A DNA stretch of 43,628 bases, taken from the IMG/VR virus record IMGVR_UViG_3300042891_000945, positions 1 through 43,628 of that record. The stretch is one strand, 5' to 3'. Positions within the stretch are counted from its first letter, which is position 1; each line of letters starts with the position of its first letter. The translations under genes were made by a program, and so were the position numbers. The DNA is from a virus. This document shows positions 33,834 through 42,022 of this stretch, in pieces. Below the pieces are notes generated by a model. The model did not search any database, was not told the DNA's origin, and worked only from the letters and a program-made list of their open reading frames with translations.

Positions 33834-33994
33834 TCCTCCCCGTATATATCTTTTTTTTCCTTACATTTTTCAAAAATAAGGTTTTCCAAAAACCTATACA
33901 TTTTAATACCACGTTTATCGCAATACTTCTTTAGGGTCTCGTGTGATTCAACCGAAATCTTCAGGTTTTTTATCTTCTTAGTATCTTTATCCAT
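33830..33994 (-). CDS. small ribbon-helix-helix-like protein, 54 aa
   Basis: On the minus strand between two plus-strand structural genes, an ATG at 33994 opens a 54-residue frame. KKIKNLKISVESHETLKKYC gives a short strand then a helix, and a second helix follows (GIKMYRFLENLIFEKC), the layout of ribbon-helix-helix DNA-binding proteins. It is highly charged and ends in EKKDIYGED. It overlaps the stop of the upstream plus-strand gene by four bases. A TATTTATA (34031-34038 read on the minus strand) lies 36 bases upstream. It may regulate the flanking tail genes; target unknown. Confidence 0.65.
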   Translation of the reverse strand: MDKDTKKIKNLKISVESHETLKKYCDKRGIKMYRFLENLIFEKCKEKKDIYGED

Positions 33995-34030
33995 AGGGCA
34001 GAAAAAAGGCAGAATAAAATCTTACCAAAA

Positions 34031-34038
34031 TATAAATA
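34031..34038 (-). promoter_or_regulatory. TATTTATA motif before the small RHH-like gene
   Basis: Read on the minus strand, the motif ends 36 bases before the ATG at 33994. On the plus strand the same bases read TATAAATA and continue with CTTTCT, close to the T4 late promoter, 80 bases before the sheath ATG, so the site could serve either direction. Confidence 0.35.
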
Positions 34039-34074
34039 CTTTCTAATAAGTAAAGTTTTTCCTCAAATTATCAA

Positions 34075-34082
34075 TATTTATA
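34075..34082 (+). promoter_or_regulatory. TATTTATA motif before the tail sheath gene
   Basis: The motif ends 36 bases before the ATG at 34119; the leader between is A-rich, without hairpins. Confidence 0.45.
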
Positions 34083-34118
34083 TAATAAATAAAATTAAAA
34101 CCAAAAATAAACTAAATT

Positions 34119-37100
34119 ATGGCAACTAACGGTAAAGTATTCGTATCACCTGGTGTTTATACTTCTGAAGTGGATTTAAGTTTTGTGGCACAAAGTGTGG
34201 GAGTTACCACATTGGGTATTGCAGGTGAAACTTTAAAAGGTCCAGCTTTTGAACCGATATTCATCAAAAACTATGAGGAATTTCAAACTTACTTCGGAGG
34301 AACATCCGCAGAAAAATTTATAAACACACAAATTCCTAAGTATGAGGCGGCTTACATAGCAAAATCATATTTACAACAATCTAATCAATTATTCGTAACG
34401 AGAGTTTTAGGACTTTCTGGTTATGATGCAGGACCATCTTGGTCTATTATAACTCAAGCAAATGTTGATCCTACTACGATTGACTTTTATTGTGAAGATC
34501 CACAAATAGTTGATTGTTTACCTTATTGTGATCCTGCAGATTATAAGGTTACACCTTATGTTGTAGAATTTACGGGGTGTTCAAACTCACAAGGAACAAT
34601 TAGTTATATAACTGATTTCCCTGCTGAGATTGAAAATATATTAACTGATCAGTTTGAGCAATTCAATGGAGGTGTGTCAACATTAGAAACAGAAATCAAT
34701 AATATGGTTTTTGATGTACTTAGTGATGCTGACCCAATTAGCGCCCAAACTAATACAATAGCTTATTTCGGAACAATTTATGGTCCTACTTATGATATAT
34801 TATCACCTGAATTCACAAATGAAACTAATGTTTATGGTGTTCCTTCAGTATCAAGTACTGAAACTAATTATGAATCACCATTTAACGATCCTTGGTATTA
34901 TTCATTATTTACAAATAATGGTAATAATAGTTATTCAGGATTCTCATTCTTTGCTTATGTTGATAGTTTAACTCTAATACCGGTAACAAATACAACAACA
35001 GCATTTCCATTTACACCGACACCAACACCGTCGGCAGTTAATCCATGTGCTACGGCAACGCCAGTATCATCACCAACACCTACACCAACTGCAGTTAATG
35101 TTAATTGTTATACAGGTACAATTAATGGGTTGATTTATGAATACACAGGTACATCATATGTTAACTTTGATAATTTAGTTGTTGGTACATTAAGATCAAG
35201 AGGTATCGCAACATACGAAGATTCAACAAACCCTGTGTTTGAAGTAACAAATATTAATAATGTAAATTTAAATATGTCAGGACAATATTCAGGTGTTCTT
35301 AAAAACCCATATTTACCATTCGTTGTTAATGTAACAAATGATGACGGAACTGCATTCTCTTTTGAGACATCATTCTCAACTTCAGATTCTCAGTACATTT
35401 CTAAAGTATTTGGATCAACTAACTTCCAAAAACCAAGAAAGAATGTTCCTTTATTCTTAGAGGAAAGATTCCAAGCTTTATTAAATTATGGATGGAACAA
35501 AGGATTCATTAGAGGTTTGAGTTCAAACTTAATTGAATTAGATTCCGCACAAAGTGGACAACAAGATAGTATTGGATGGTACTTAGATAGATACCAATCA
35601 CCAAGCACCCCTTGGATTGTATCTGAATTAAGAGGTACCAAAGTATTTAACTTGTTCAAGTTCTACTCAATTTCTGATGGTAACTCAGCAAACTCTGAAA
35701 TTAAAGTTTCAATTATCAATATGTCATTCTCCAATGGAACGTTTGATGTAATTGTAAGAGATTTCTACGATTCAGATGCTAACCCTACAGTTTTAGAGAA
35801 ATTTACAAATTGTAGTATGGATTTAAATCAAAATAATTTCATCGGTAAAAAAATAGGTTCATTAGACGGAGAATATGCGTTGAACTCTAAATTTATAATG
35901 GTTGAAATGAATGAGGATGCACCTGTTGATTCATTACCTTGTGGTTTTGATGGTTATACATTCAGAGAATATGCTGATGTAACACCTCCATTCCCTGTTT
36001 ATAAAACTAAATATGATTTCCCTGGTGAAATTATTTATAATCCACCTTTTGGTTTTACAAGTGGTAACGATGATGCAATCAGATCAAATGGAGATAACGT
36101 TAGAAGAACTTATTTAGGTTTCTCTAATAACATCGGATTTGATACAGACTTTTTCCAATACAAAGGAAAAAGAGCTCCAATTGATTTATGTAATGTTGAT
36201 GGAGTTGAGTGGTCATACCAAACAAAAGGATTCCACATGGATAAAGATGCTAGTGTTATTGTGATAGGACCAGCGTTTACAACAAGTGGAACACCTAAAT
36301 ACTATGTTGGTGATGCAACATTCCAACAAGAACCTACAAACGAAACAAGTCCATACTACAGAATTTATTCAAGAAAATTCACAACAATGTTCTATGGTGG
36401 TTTTGACGGATGGGATATCTATAGAGAATACAGAACAAACGGAGACAGATATGTACTTGGTAGAAATGGATTCTTAAACGGAGCTTGTCCTTCAGCAAGA
36501 TATCCATTAGCAACAGGATGGGGAGCATTTAAACAAATCTCAATCGGTGATGGAACACAAAGTTTTGCAAATACTGACTACTACGCTTACTTATTAGGAA
36601 TCCAAACATTCTCTAATCCTGAGGCGGTTAACATCAATGTGTTTGTATCTCCAGGTATTGATTATGTAAACAATAGTGACTTAGTTGAGGCTACAATTGA
36701 TATGATTGAAAACGACAGAGCTGACTCATTGTATATTGCAACAACACCTGACTACAATATGTTCTTACCAACAACTACAGGTGGTGATGGATTAATTTAC
36801 CCACAAGAAGCGGTTGACAACTTAGAACAAACAGGAATTGACTCTAACTACACAGCTACTTATTACCCTTGGGTATTAACTCGTGATAGTGTGAACAATA
36901 CTCAAATCTATATCCCAGCAACGGCTGAGGTAACAAGAAACTTGGCATTAACCGACAACATTGCATTCCCTTGGTTCGCAGCGGCAGGTTACACAAGAGG
37001 TATTGTAAACTCAATTAAAGCACGTAAGAAGTTGACTCAAGAAGATAGAGATACTCTTTATCAAGGAAGAATCAACCCAATTGCAACCTTCTCTGATGTT

Positions 37101-37463
37101 GGTACCGTAATTTGGGGTAACAAAACTCTTCAAGTTAGAGAATCTGCTCTTGATAGAATTAACGTGAGAAGATTATTATTACAAGCTCGTAAATTGATAT
37201 CTGCAGTTTCTGTGAGATTGTTGTTTGATCAAAACGACGAACAAGTAAGACAAGACTTCTTAAATGCGGTTAATCCAATCTTAGATGCAATCAGAAGAGA
37301 TAGAGGTTTATATGACTTTAGAGTTACGGTTTCAAGTGACAGTGAAGACTTAGATAGAAATCAATTGGTAGGTAAAATATATATCAAACCAACTCGTTCT
37401 TTAGAGTTCATAGATATAACATTCTACATCACTCCAACAGGAGCATCGTTTGACAATATCTAA
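34119..37463 (+). CDS. tail sheath protein (T4 gp18-like), very large
   Basis: The contractile sheath subunit. The N-terminus FVSPGVYTSEVDLSFVAQS and TTLGIAGETLKGPAFEP is typical of sheath proteins, and the C-terminal 110 residues carry the conserved block NVRRLLLQARKLISAV then DRGLYDFRVTVSS and YIKPTRSLEFIDI. At 1114 residues it is far above T4 gp18 (659). The extra mass lies in an inserted region at about 110-460, holding Cys residues, a Thr-Pro linker (about 296-328, TPTPTPS and SPTPTPTA) and a small Cys-flanked module, which should project from the sheath surface. The gene ends at a strong terminator. Identity is secure; surface modification of the insert is a hypothesis. Confidence 0.93.
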   Translation: MATNGKVFVSPGVYTSEVDLSFVAQSVGVTTLGIAGETLKGPAFEPIFIKNYEEFQTYFGGTSAEKFINTQIPKYEAAYIAKSYLQQSNQLFVTRVLGLSGYDAGPSWSIITQANVDPTTIDFYCEDPQIVDCLPYCDPADYKVTPYVVEFTGCSNSQGTISYITDFPAEIENILTDQFEQFNGGVSTLETEINNMVFDVLSDADPISAQTNTIAYFGTIYGPTYDILSPEFTNETNVYGVPSVSSTETNYESPFNDPWYYSLFTNNGNNSYSGFSFFAYVDSLTLIPVTNTTTAFPFTPTPTPSAVNPCATATPVSSPTPTPTAVNVNCYTGTINGLIYEYTGTSYVNFDNLVVGTLRSRGIATYEDSTNPVFEVTNINNVNLNMSGQYSGVLKNPYLPFVVNVTNDDGTAFSFETSFSTSDSQYISKVFGSTNFQKPRKNVPLFLEERFQALLNYGWNKGFIRGLSSNLIELDSAQSGQQDSIGWYLDRYQSPSTPWIVSELRGTKVFNLFKFYSISDGNSANSEIKVSIINMSFSNGTFDVIVRDFYDSDANPTVLEKFTNCSMDLNQNNFIGKKIGSLDGEYALNSKFIMVEMNEDAPVDSLPCGFDGYTFREYADVTPPFPVYKTKYDFPGEIIYNPPFGFTSGNDDAIRSNGDNVRRTYLGFSNNIGFDTDFFQYKGKRAPIDLCNVDGVEWSYQTKGFHMDKDASVIVIGPAFTTSGTPKYYVGDATFQQEPTNETSPYYRIYSRKFTTMFYGGFDGWDIYREYRTNGDRYVLGRNGFLNGACPSARYPLATGWGAFKQISIGDGTQSFANTDYYAYLLGIQTFSNPEAVNINVFVSPGIDYVNNSDLVEATIDMIENDRADSLYIATTPDYNMFLPTTTGGDGLIYPQEAVDNLEQTGIDSNYTATYYPWVLTRDSVNNTQIYIPATAEVTRNLALTDNIAFPWFAAAGYTRGIVNSIKARKKLTQEDRDTLYQGRINPIATFSDVGTVIWGNKTLQVRESALDRINVRRLLLQARKLISAVSVRLLFDQNDEQVRQDFLNAVNPILDAIRRDRGLYDFRVTVSSDSEDLDRNQLVGKIYIKPTRSLEFIDITFYITPTGASFDNI

Positions 37464-37483
37464 TCAAACAAATAATTTAAAGG

Positions 37484-37510
37484 AAAAGGGGAATTCGTTC
37501 CCCTTTTTTT
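37484..37510 (+). terminator. rho-independent terminator after the tail sheath gene
   Basis: AAAAGGGGAA (37484-37493) and TTCCCCTTTT (37498-37507) pair perfectly around a TTCG tetraloop, followed by T residues. It lies 20 bases past the sheath stop and should separate sheath transcripts from the next gene. Confidence 0.85.
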
Positions 37511-37520
37511 ATTTTACTAA

Positions 37521-37528
37521 TATTTATT
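37521..37528 (+). promoter_or_regulatory. TATTTATT motif before the HAD-like gene
   Basis: The motif follows the sheath terminator and ends only five bases before the ATG at 37534. If the real start is the internal ATG at residue 25, the spacing would be much longer. Confidence 0.35.
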
Positions 37529-37533
37529 AAGGT

Positions 37534-38373
37534 ATGAAAGATTACCATAAAGTTATTGTTAAAGAAATTATCAACGAAATTATTCAGGAAAAACAAACAC
37601 CCGTAATGAAATATTACGCTTTTGACTGGGATGATAATCTTATGTTTATGCCAACAAAAATACATCTTAAAGATGATAAAGGTAAAAGTGTTGGAATGTC
37701 AACTGAAGATTTTGCGGAATATAGAACTGATATTGGTGAAAAACCTTTTGAATATAAGGGACACACCATAGTATCTTTTGATGAAGAACCTTTCAGAGAT
37801 TTCAGGGTATCAGGAGACAAACAATTTATAACGGATGCAATGTCAGCACCAACAGGACCGGCATGGGATGATTTTGTGGAGGCAATTAATAATGGTTCAA
37901 TATTTGCTATTGTTACTGCAAGAGGACACACACCTTCTATATTAAAAGAGGGGGTTTATAGATTAATTAAACAGAATAAACATGGTTTGGATTCAAATCA
38001 GTTGGCAAAAAATCTTTTAAAGTATAGAGATTTAGCGGATGAAGATAAATTATCTAAAGATCAACTAATACGATCTTACTTAGATATGTGTCGTTTTCAC
38101 CCTGTGTCTTTCGGAGATGGTTCTGCAACTAATCCCGAACAAGGAAAAATAGATGCAATGGAAGAATTTGTGGGTTATGTAAAAAACTTATCACATTCAT
38201 TACAACAAAAGGCATTTATGAAGAACAAGATTAGTAACTACTTTACACCATTTATTGGTTTTTCAGATGACGATGTAAGAAATGTAGAAACTATGAAGAA
38301 ACATTTTGATAAAAAAGAAGATAATATATTAAAGACTTATTTAACTGCAGGAGGACAAAAGAAATTATATTAA
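37534..38373 (+). CDS. HAD-superfamily phosphatase-like protein
   Basis: The 279-residue protein has the HAD nucleophile motif AFDWDDNLMFMPT (Asp31, Asp33), then SIFAIVTARGHTPSIL, the motif II Thr in a typical TARG context, and FGDGSATNPEQGK near the region of motifs III and IV. HAD enzymes remove phosphate through an aspartyl intermediate; the substrate is unknown. A 24-residue helical N-terminal segment precedes the domain; an ATG at residue 25 is an alternative start. It sits between the sheath and tube genes, flanked by a terminator upstream and a new motif downstream, so it is an independent unit in the tail cluster. A nucleotide, nucleic-acid-end or protein phosphatase are all possible. 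Confidence 0.75.
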   Translation: MKDYHKVIVKEIINEIIQEKQTPVMKYYAFDWDDNLMFMPTKIHLKDDKGKSVGMSTEDFAEYRTDIGEKPFEYKGHTIVSFDEEPFRDFRVSGDKQFITDAMSAPTGPAWDDFVEAINNGSIFAIVTARGHTPSILKEGVYRLIKQNKHGLDSNQLAKNLLKYRDLADEDKLSKDQLIRSYLDMCRFHPVSFGDGSATNPEQGKIDAMEEFVGYVKNLSHSLQQKAFMKNKISNYFTPFIGFSDDDVRNVETMKKHFDKKEDNILKTYLTAGGQKKLY

Positions 38374-38446
38374 CTAGTTTGTCTGGTATAGTATAAGAAT
38401 ATGTTCAAAAAAAATGTAAGTAAATAGAAAAAATTCATTATCGTGA

Positions 38447-38454
38447 TATTTATA
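38447..38454 (+). promoter_or_regulatory. TATTTATA motif before the tail tube gene
   Basis: The motif ends 40 bases before the ATG at 38495. The leader consists of repeated AAACTAAAATA steps. The sheath gene has a similarly long leader, so both abundant tail proteins share a long-leader arrangement. Confidence 0.45.
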
Positions 38455-38494
38455 ATAAAAAACTAAAATAAACTAAAAACTAAAATAAAAAATT

Positions 38495-38983
38495 ATGGCT
38501 GATTTGTTAATGAAAATGCCAATTCCTTACGAACCAAAAAGAGACAATCGTTGGATTTTAAGGTTTCCATCATCACTTGGAATTAATGAGTGGTATGTGG
38601 AGAGTACTTCGAGACCTAAATTAAAAATCGCTTCAGTTGCGATACCTTTCTTAAATACTGAAACATATGTTGCTGGTAGGTTTAACTGGGAAGAAATTTC
38701 AGTTAAGTTTAGAGATCCAATCGGACCTTCAGCGTCTCAAGCGGTTATGGAATGGATTCGTCTATGTGCGGAGTCTGTAACGGGTCGTATGGGTTATGCT
38801 GCAGGATACAAGAAAAATGTTGATTTGGAAATGTTAGACCCAACAGGAGTTGTTGTTGAGAAATGGATTTTAGAAGGGGCTTGGTTAACAGGATATGATG
38901 GTGGTACGTTAGATTATTCAAGTGATAAGATTGTTGGAATCACTTCAAGTATTCGTATGGATCGTTGTATATTAGTATACTAA
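38495..38983 (+). CDS. tail tube protein (T4 gp19-like)
   Basis: The 162-residue product has almost exactly the length of T4 gp19 (163). It has the expected beta-barrel pattern: NRWILRFPSSLGINEWYVES near the start, RPKLKIASVAIPFLNTETYVAG, then WEEISVKFRDPIGPSASQAV and VDLEMLDPTGVVVEKWILEG. It forms the inner tube through which DNA passes, inside the sheath. It has its own upstream motif and is closed by a terminator, suggesting a separately controlled, abundant transcript. Identity is secure from sequence plus position. Confidence 0.9.
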   Translation: MADLLMKMPIPYEPKRDNRWILRFPSSLGINEWYVESTSRPKLKIASVAIPFLNTETYVAGRFNWEEISVKFRDPIGPSASQAVMEWIRLCAESVTGRMGYAAGYKKNVDLEMLDPTGVVVEKWILEGAWLTGYDGGTLDYSSDKIVGITSSIRMDRCILVY

Positions 38984-39003
38984 AAAAATTTACTTTTAAT
39001 ATT

Positions 39004-39036
39004 AACCGTGTACATTTATGATGTATACGGTTTTTT
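39004..39036 (+). terminator. rho-independent terminator after the tail tube gene
   Basis: AACCGTGTAC (39004-39013) pairs with GTATACGGTT (39023-39032) with one G-U pair, around a nine-base loop; six T residues run from 39031. It lies 21 bases past the tube stop. Confidence 0.75.
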
Positions 39037-39069
39037 GTGCAATAATAAATTAAAAAAATATAAAAAAAA

Positions 39070-39834
39070 ATGGATCAAGACACGGCCGCTAATGGGCAAA
39101 TGGATTTTAACTTACCACATGACGTGGTAACACTACCTTCAGGTGGTTTATTCTACAAATCAAAAAAGAAAAGCGTTAAGGTTGGTTACTTAACCGCAAG
39201 TGATGAAAATATTTTAGTTAATATTGAATCAAGAAAATCTATTAATGAAGGTGTTGTTTTACCCTTATTAAGAAATAAACTTTATGAAAAAGACTTAAGA
39301 CCTGAAGAATTAATGGAAAGTGATATTGAAGCAATCCTTTTATTTTTACGTAATACATCTTTTGGTCCTGAATATAGAATCACAACTGTTGACCCATCAA
39401 ACGGTCAAACATTTGAAGCATCTATTATGTTGGATGAGTTAAATTTGACAAGACCAAAAGTACAACCTGATGAAGATGGTACATTTACGGTTAAATTACC
39501 AAAATCAAACGCGGATGTTAAACTTAAAATGTTAAGTTTATATGACACCATTGAAATTGCTAAAATAATTGACTCATACCCTGTAGGGTATACCGCACCT
39601 ACGATAACAACAAGATTAAATAAAACTATTTTGGAATTAAATGGTAATCCAGATAGAAATGAAATAAGCGTATTTTGTCAAAATATGCCAATTGGTGATT
39701 CTAAGTTCATAAGAAATTTCCTAAAAGAAAACGAACCGAGATTGGATTTAAGGAAAACAGTTTACGCCCCATCAGGAGAAAAAGTCGATGTCATCATCAA
39801 CTTTGGGGTGGAGTTTTTTCGGCCTTTCTTCTAA
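39070..39834 (+). CDS. tail-assembly chaperone / baseplate hub assembly protein (T4 gp26-like), shift donor
   Basis: The 254-residue protein opens with HDVVTLPSGGLFYKSKKKSV and KVGYLTASDENILVN, continues with EGVVLPLLRNKLYEKDL, and has ESDIEAILLFLRNTSFGPEY, a pattern that I associate with T4 gp26-type baseplate/tail assembly proteins. Its position between tube and tape measure is the classical place for tail chaperones, which are often made as a short and a frameshifted long form. Its frame ends in VEFFRPFF, and an overlapping +1 frame (39788-39976) continues with a plausible domain. The 3' part holds a TTT TTT CGG site. A gp26 assignment is moderate; the chaperone role is inferred from position. 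Confidence 0.65.
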   Translation: MDQDTAANGQMDFNLPHDVVTLPSGGLFYKSKKKSVKVGYLTASDENILVNIESRKSINEGVVLPLLRNKLYEKDLRPEELMESDIEAILLFLRNTSFGPEYRITTVDPSNGQTFEASIMLDELNLTRPKVQPDEDGTFTVKLPKSNADVKLKMLSLYDTIEIAKIIDSYPVGYTAPTITTRLNKTILELNGNPDRNEISVFCQNMPIGDSKFIRNFLKENEPRLDLRKTVYAPSGEKVDVIINFGVEFFRPFF

Positions 39835-39976
39835 TCACTCAAAATTTTTATTAGACGAATTTTATTATTTGGCAAAATTCTTGAGGATATCGTATAACGA
39901 TTTCTTAAAACTTCCAACCTACATTAGAAGATATCTCTTAGATAAGATAGTTGAGGAAAATACGCCCAAAACTTAA
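39788..39976 (+). CDS. overlapping +1-frame extension of the tail chaperone
   Basis: This frame overlaps the end of the previous gene by 47 bases and codes for LLDEFYYLAKFLRISYND, then FLKLPTYIRRYLLDKIVEE, resembling the C-terminal part of tail-assembly/hub proteins of large myoviruses. If ribosomes slip +1 at TTT TTT C (39814-39820), the long form of about 301 residues would join EFF to GLSSNHSKF. An independent start at the ATG 39788 is possible but would add an out-of-frame head (MSSSTLGWS) that looks like noise. A one-base indel in the six-T run at 39814-39819 is the other explanation. Confidence 0.6.
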   Translation: MSSSTLGWSFFGLSSNHSKFLLDEFYYLAKFLRISYNDFLKLPTYIRRYLLDKIVEENTPKT

Positions 39977-39984
39977 TACTTAAA

Positions 39985-39992
39985 TATTTATT
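39985..39992 (+). promoter_or_regulatory. TATTTATT motif before the tape measure gene
   Basis: The motif ends exactly 13 bases before the ATG at 40006 and begins nine bases after the chaperone extension. Confidence 0.5.
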
Positions 39993-40005
39993 GTAAAAAT
40001 TAATT

Positions 40006-41958
40006 ATGCCTAGAACATTTGATTTTAAGAATGCAACCAACGAACAGATAGATGCGTATCTTCAAAAACTTGTTGATGCCGGTTATAACGAAGGTAAATC
40101 TGATGGTGAATCGGTTAAAGAAGAAAGAGAATATTTGAAGAGCCGAGGTGATACTGAAAACACAAACACACAATATATAACTGATCTTTTTGAAGGTGAA
40201 AAGGTAACAAAAGGACTAGAATCTGCTATCGCAGATTATAAGTCCGCTGCAAATCCAGAAAATTTTAAAGGAGCCGATTATTTAAGAGAATCCGCTCAAG
40301 AAATGGCAAATTCGTTGGGTCTTGGTAAGGCTAGAATGTCTGAAATGAAAACAACAATTGCCGATGCAATACCTGAAATGCTCAGACTTGGAATTTCAGA
40401 AGGAAATGCATTAGATGCTATGACAGAGATACCAAAAACGTTGGGTATTAACACTTCTTTAGGTAAAGAGGCTCTTGTTGAGATGACGGTAGCGGCTCAT
40501 GTAGCGGGGGTAAATGTAGGTAAATTAGCGACAGACTTTAAGGGTGTTGGTATTTCATTATATGATGTTGGTGATAAAATGGCCGAAGTTGCAAATTACG
40601 CTAAAAGTGTTGGTACAAACGTAAAGGCGGTTTCACAAGAGGTTGTTACTAATTTAAAACAATTAAATTTATATAATTTTGACAATGGAGTCAAAGGGTT
40701 GGCCAAAATGGCGGCACAAGCGTCTATGTTAGGTATTGACATGGCGACCACATTTGAAATAGCGGAGGACCTTATGTCACCTGAAAAGGCAATTGATTTA
40801 GCTGCATCATTACAACGTTTAGGTGTTTCAAGTAGTGCATTATTAGACCCATTAAAAGCTATGGATTTAGCTCAAAATGATCCTGAGGCGTTACAAAAAG
40901 AAATAATTAATGTTTCTAAAGAATTTACTAAATTAAAGGCGGATGGTACAGGTTTTGAAATTTTACCTGGCGCAAAACGTAGGTTAAGAGAAGTTGCGGA
41001 AGCGATGGGTATGAGTGCATCTGAATTAGCAAATATGTCAATTAAGAGTGCTGATTTGGACATGAAGATGAGTAAAATTAAATTCCCAAGTTTAGCGTCA
41101 TCTGAAGAGGATAAATTGTTAATTGCTAATATGGCCCAAATGAAAGGTGGTGAGGCTGTACTTCAAATTAAAAATGATAAAACAGGTGAACTGGAGGACA
41201 TTAATGTTAAAGATTTAACGGCAGATCAAATTACAAAATTAAAAGAACAACAATCAAATGAAAATAAAACAATTGAACAAATTGCTTTAGATCAATTAAC
41301 TACATTACAACAAATTAATACCTCTTTAAATGCGGGTAAACAGGCGGTAAATCTTGGTAAGGCATCAACACCAACAATGGATAGGTTTTATAATGTTATT
41401 AATAACGCCGGAGCAATAGCCGCAACAAATTTAACTAAAGATATTACAACTGAAAATGTTAGGGGAGCGGCAACTGAAGTCCTTACTCCTTTAGAAGAAC
41501 AAGTAGTTAAATTCTTTCAAGGTAACGCTACTTGGGACTCAGTTACGGCAACTTTAGTTGGAGCTACAGACGCTCTTGTGAAAATTGGTGGTGATCTTAC
41601 TAAAGGCGGGGCAAATGTTTTACTTAAAACAAGTACGGAGGTAATTAATATGTTTACTAAAGAATATTCTTCAGCTGGAGTAAACCCAACTCAAATAACA
41701 TTTGATCCAAATAATTCAGTTTTAACATCTCTTACATCATTTATGGATCAACTTACAAAAGGTACACCTGTGGAAACAAAAACACAAGTTAGTGGTGAGG
41801 TTAAACATACAGTTGAATTTGGTGGAACTGGAATGAGCGCTCAAGAAGAAGCCGCTTGGAATAAATACATGGACAAGTTTTTACAAGACCCTAATAAGAA
41901 AGCAGCATATGAGAAATGGGTATCAAGTTCAAACGAAGGACTTCTTACAAAAAAATAA
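40006..41958 (+). CDS. tail tape measure protein (T4 gp29-like)
   Basis: The 650-residue, helix-rich, Ala-rich and charged protein is typical of tape measures: long runs such as EMTVAAHVAGVNVGKLATDF and KGLAKMAAQASMLGIDMATT lack Cys and Trp over hundreds of residues. Its length is near T4 gp29 (590). Tape measures span the tube and set tail length, and are released with the DNA. A short acidic N-terminal domain (1-60) precedes the helical part, and the C-terminal 90 residues are more mixed. Position after the chaperone pair supports the assignment. No lytic or peptidase domain is seen. Confidence 0.75.
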   Translation: MPRTFDFKNATNEQIDAYLQKLVDAGYNEGKSDGESVKEEREYLKSRGDTENTNTQYITDLFEGEKVTKGLESAIADYKSAANPENFKGADYLRESAQEMANSLGLGKARMSEMKTTIADAIPEMLRLGISEGNALDAMTEIPKTLGINTSLGKEALVEMTVAAHVAGVNVGKLATDFKGVGISLYDVGDKMAEVANYAKSVGTNVKAVSQEVVTNLKQLNLYNFDNGVKGLAKMAAQASMLGIDMATTFEIAEDLMSPEKAIDLAASLQRLGVSSSALLDPLKAMDLAQNDPEALQKEIINVSKEFTKLKADGTGFEILPGAKRRLREVAEAMGMSASELANMSIKSADLDMKMSKIKFPSLASSEEDKLLIANMAQMKGGEAVLQIKNDKTGELEDINVKDLTADQITKLKEQQSNENKTIEQIALDQLTTLQQINTSLNAGKQAVNLGKASTPTMDRFYNVINNAGAIAATNLTKDITTENVRGAATEVLTPLEEQVVKFFQGNATWDSVTATLVGATDALVKIGGDLTKGGANVLLKTSTEVINMFTKEYSSAGVNPTQITFDPNNSVLTSLTSFMDQLTKGTPVETKTQVSGEVKHTVEFGGTGMSAQEEAAWNKYMDKFLQDPNKKAAYEKWVSSSNEGLLTKK

Positions 41959-42003
41959 TAGAAAATTCTTAAAATTATGTTTTCTATAAAAAAATTCTCA
42001 AGG

Positions 42004-42011
42004 TATTTATT
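42004..42011 (+). promoter_or_regulatory. TATTTATT motif before the last, truncated gene
   Basis: The motif ends 11 bases before the ATG at 42023. Confidence 0.45.
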
Positions 42012-42022
42012 AATAAAAAAGT

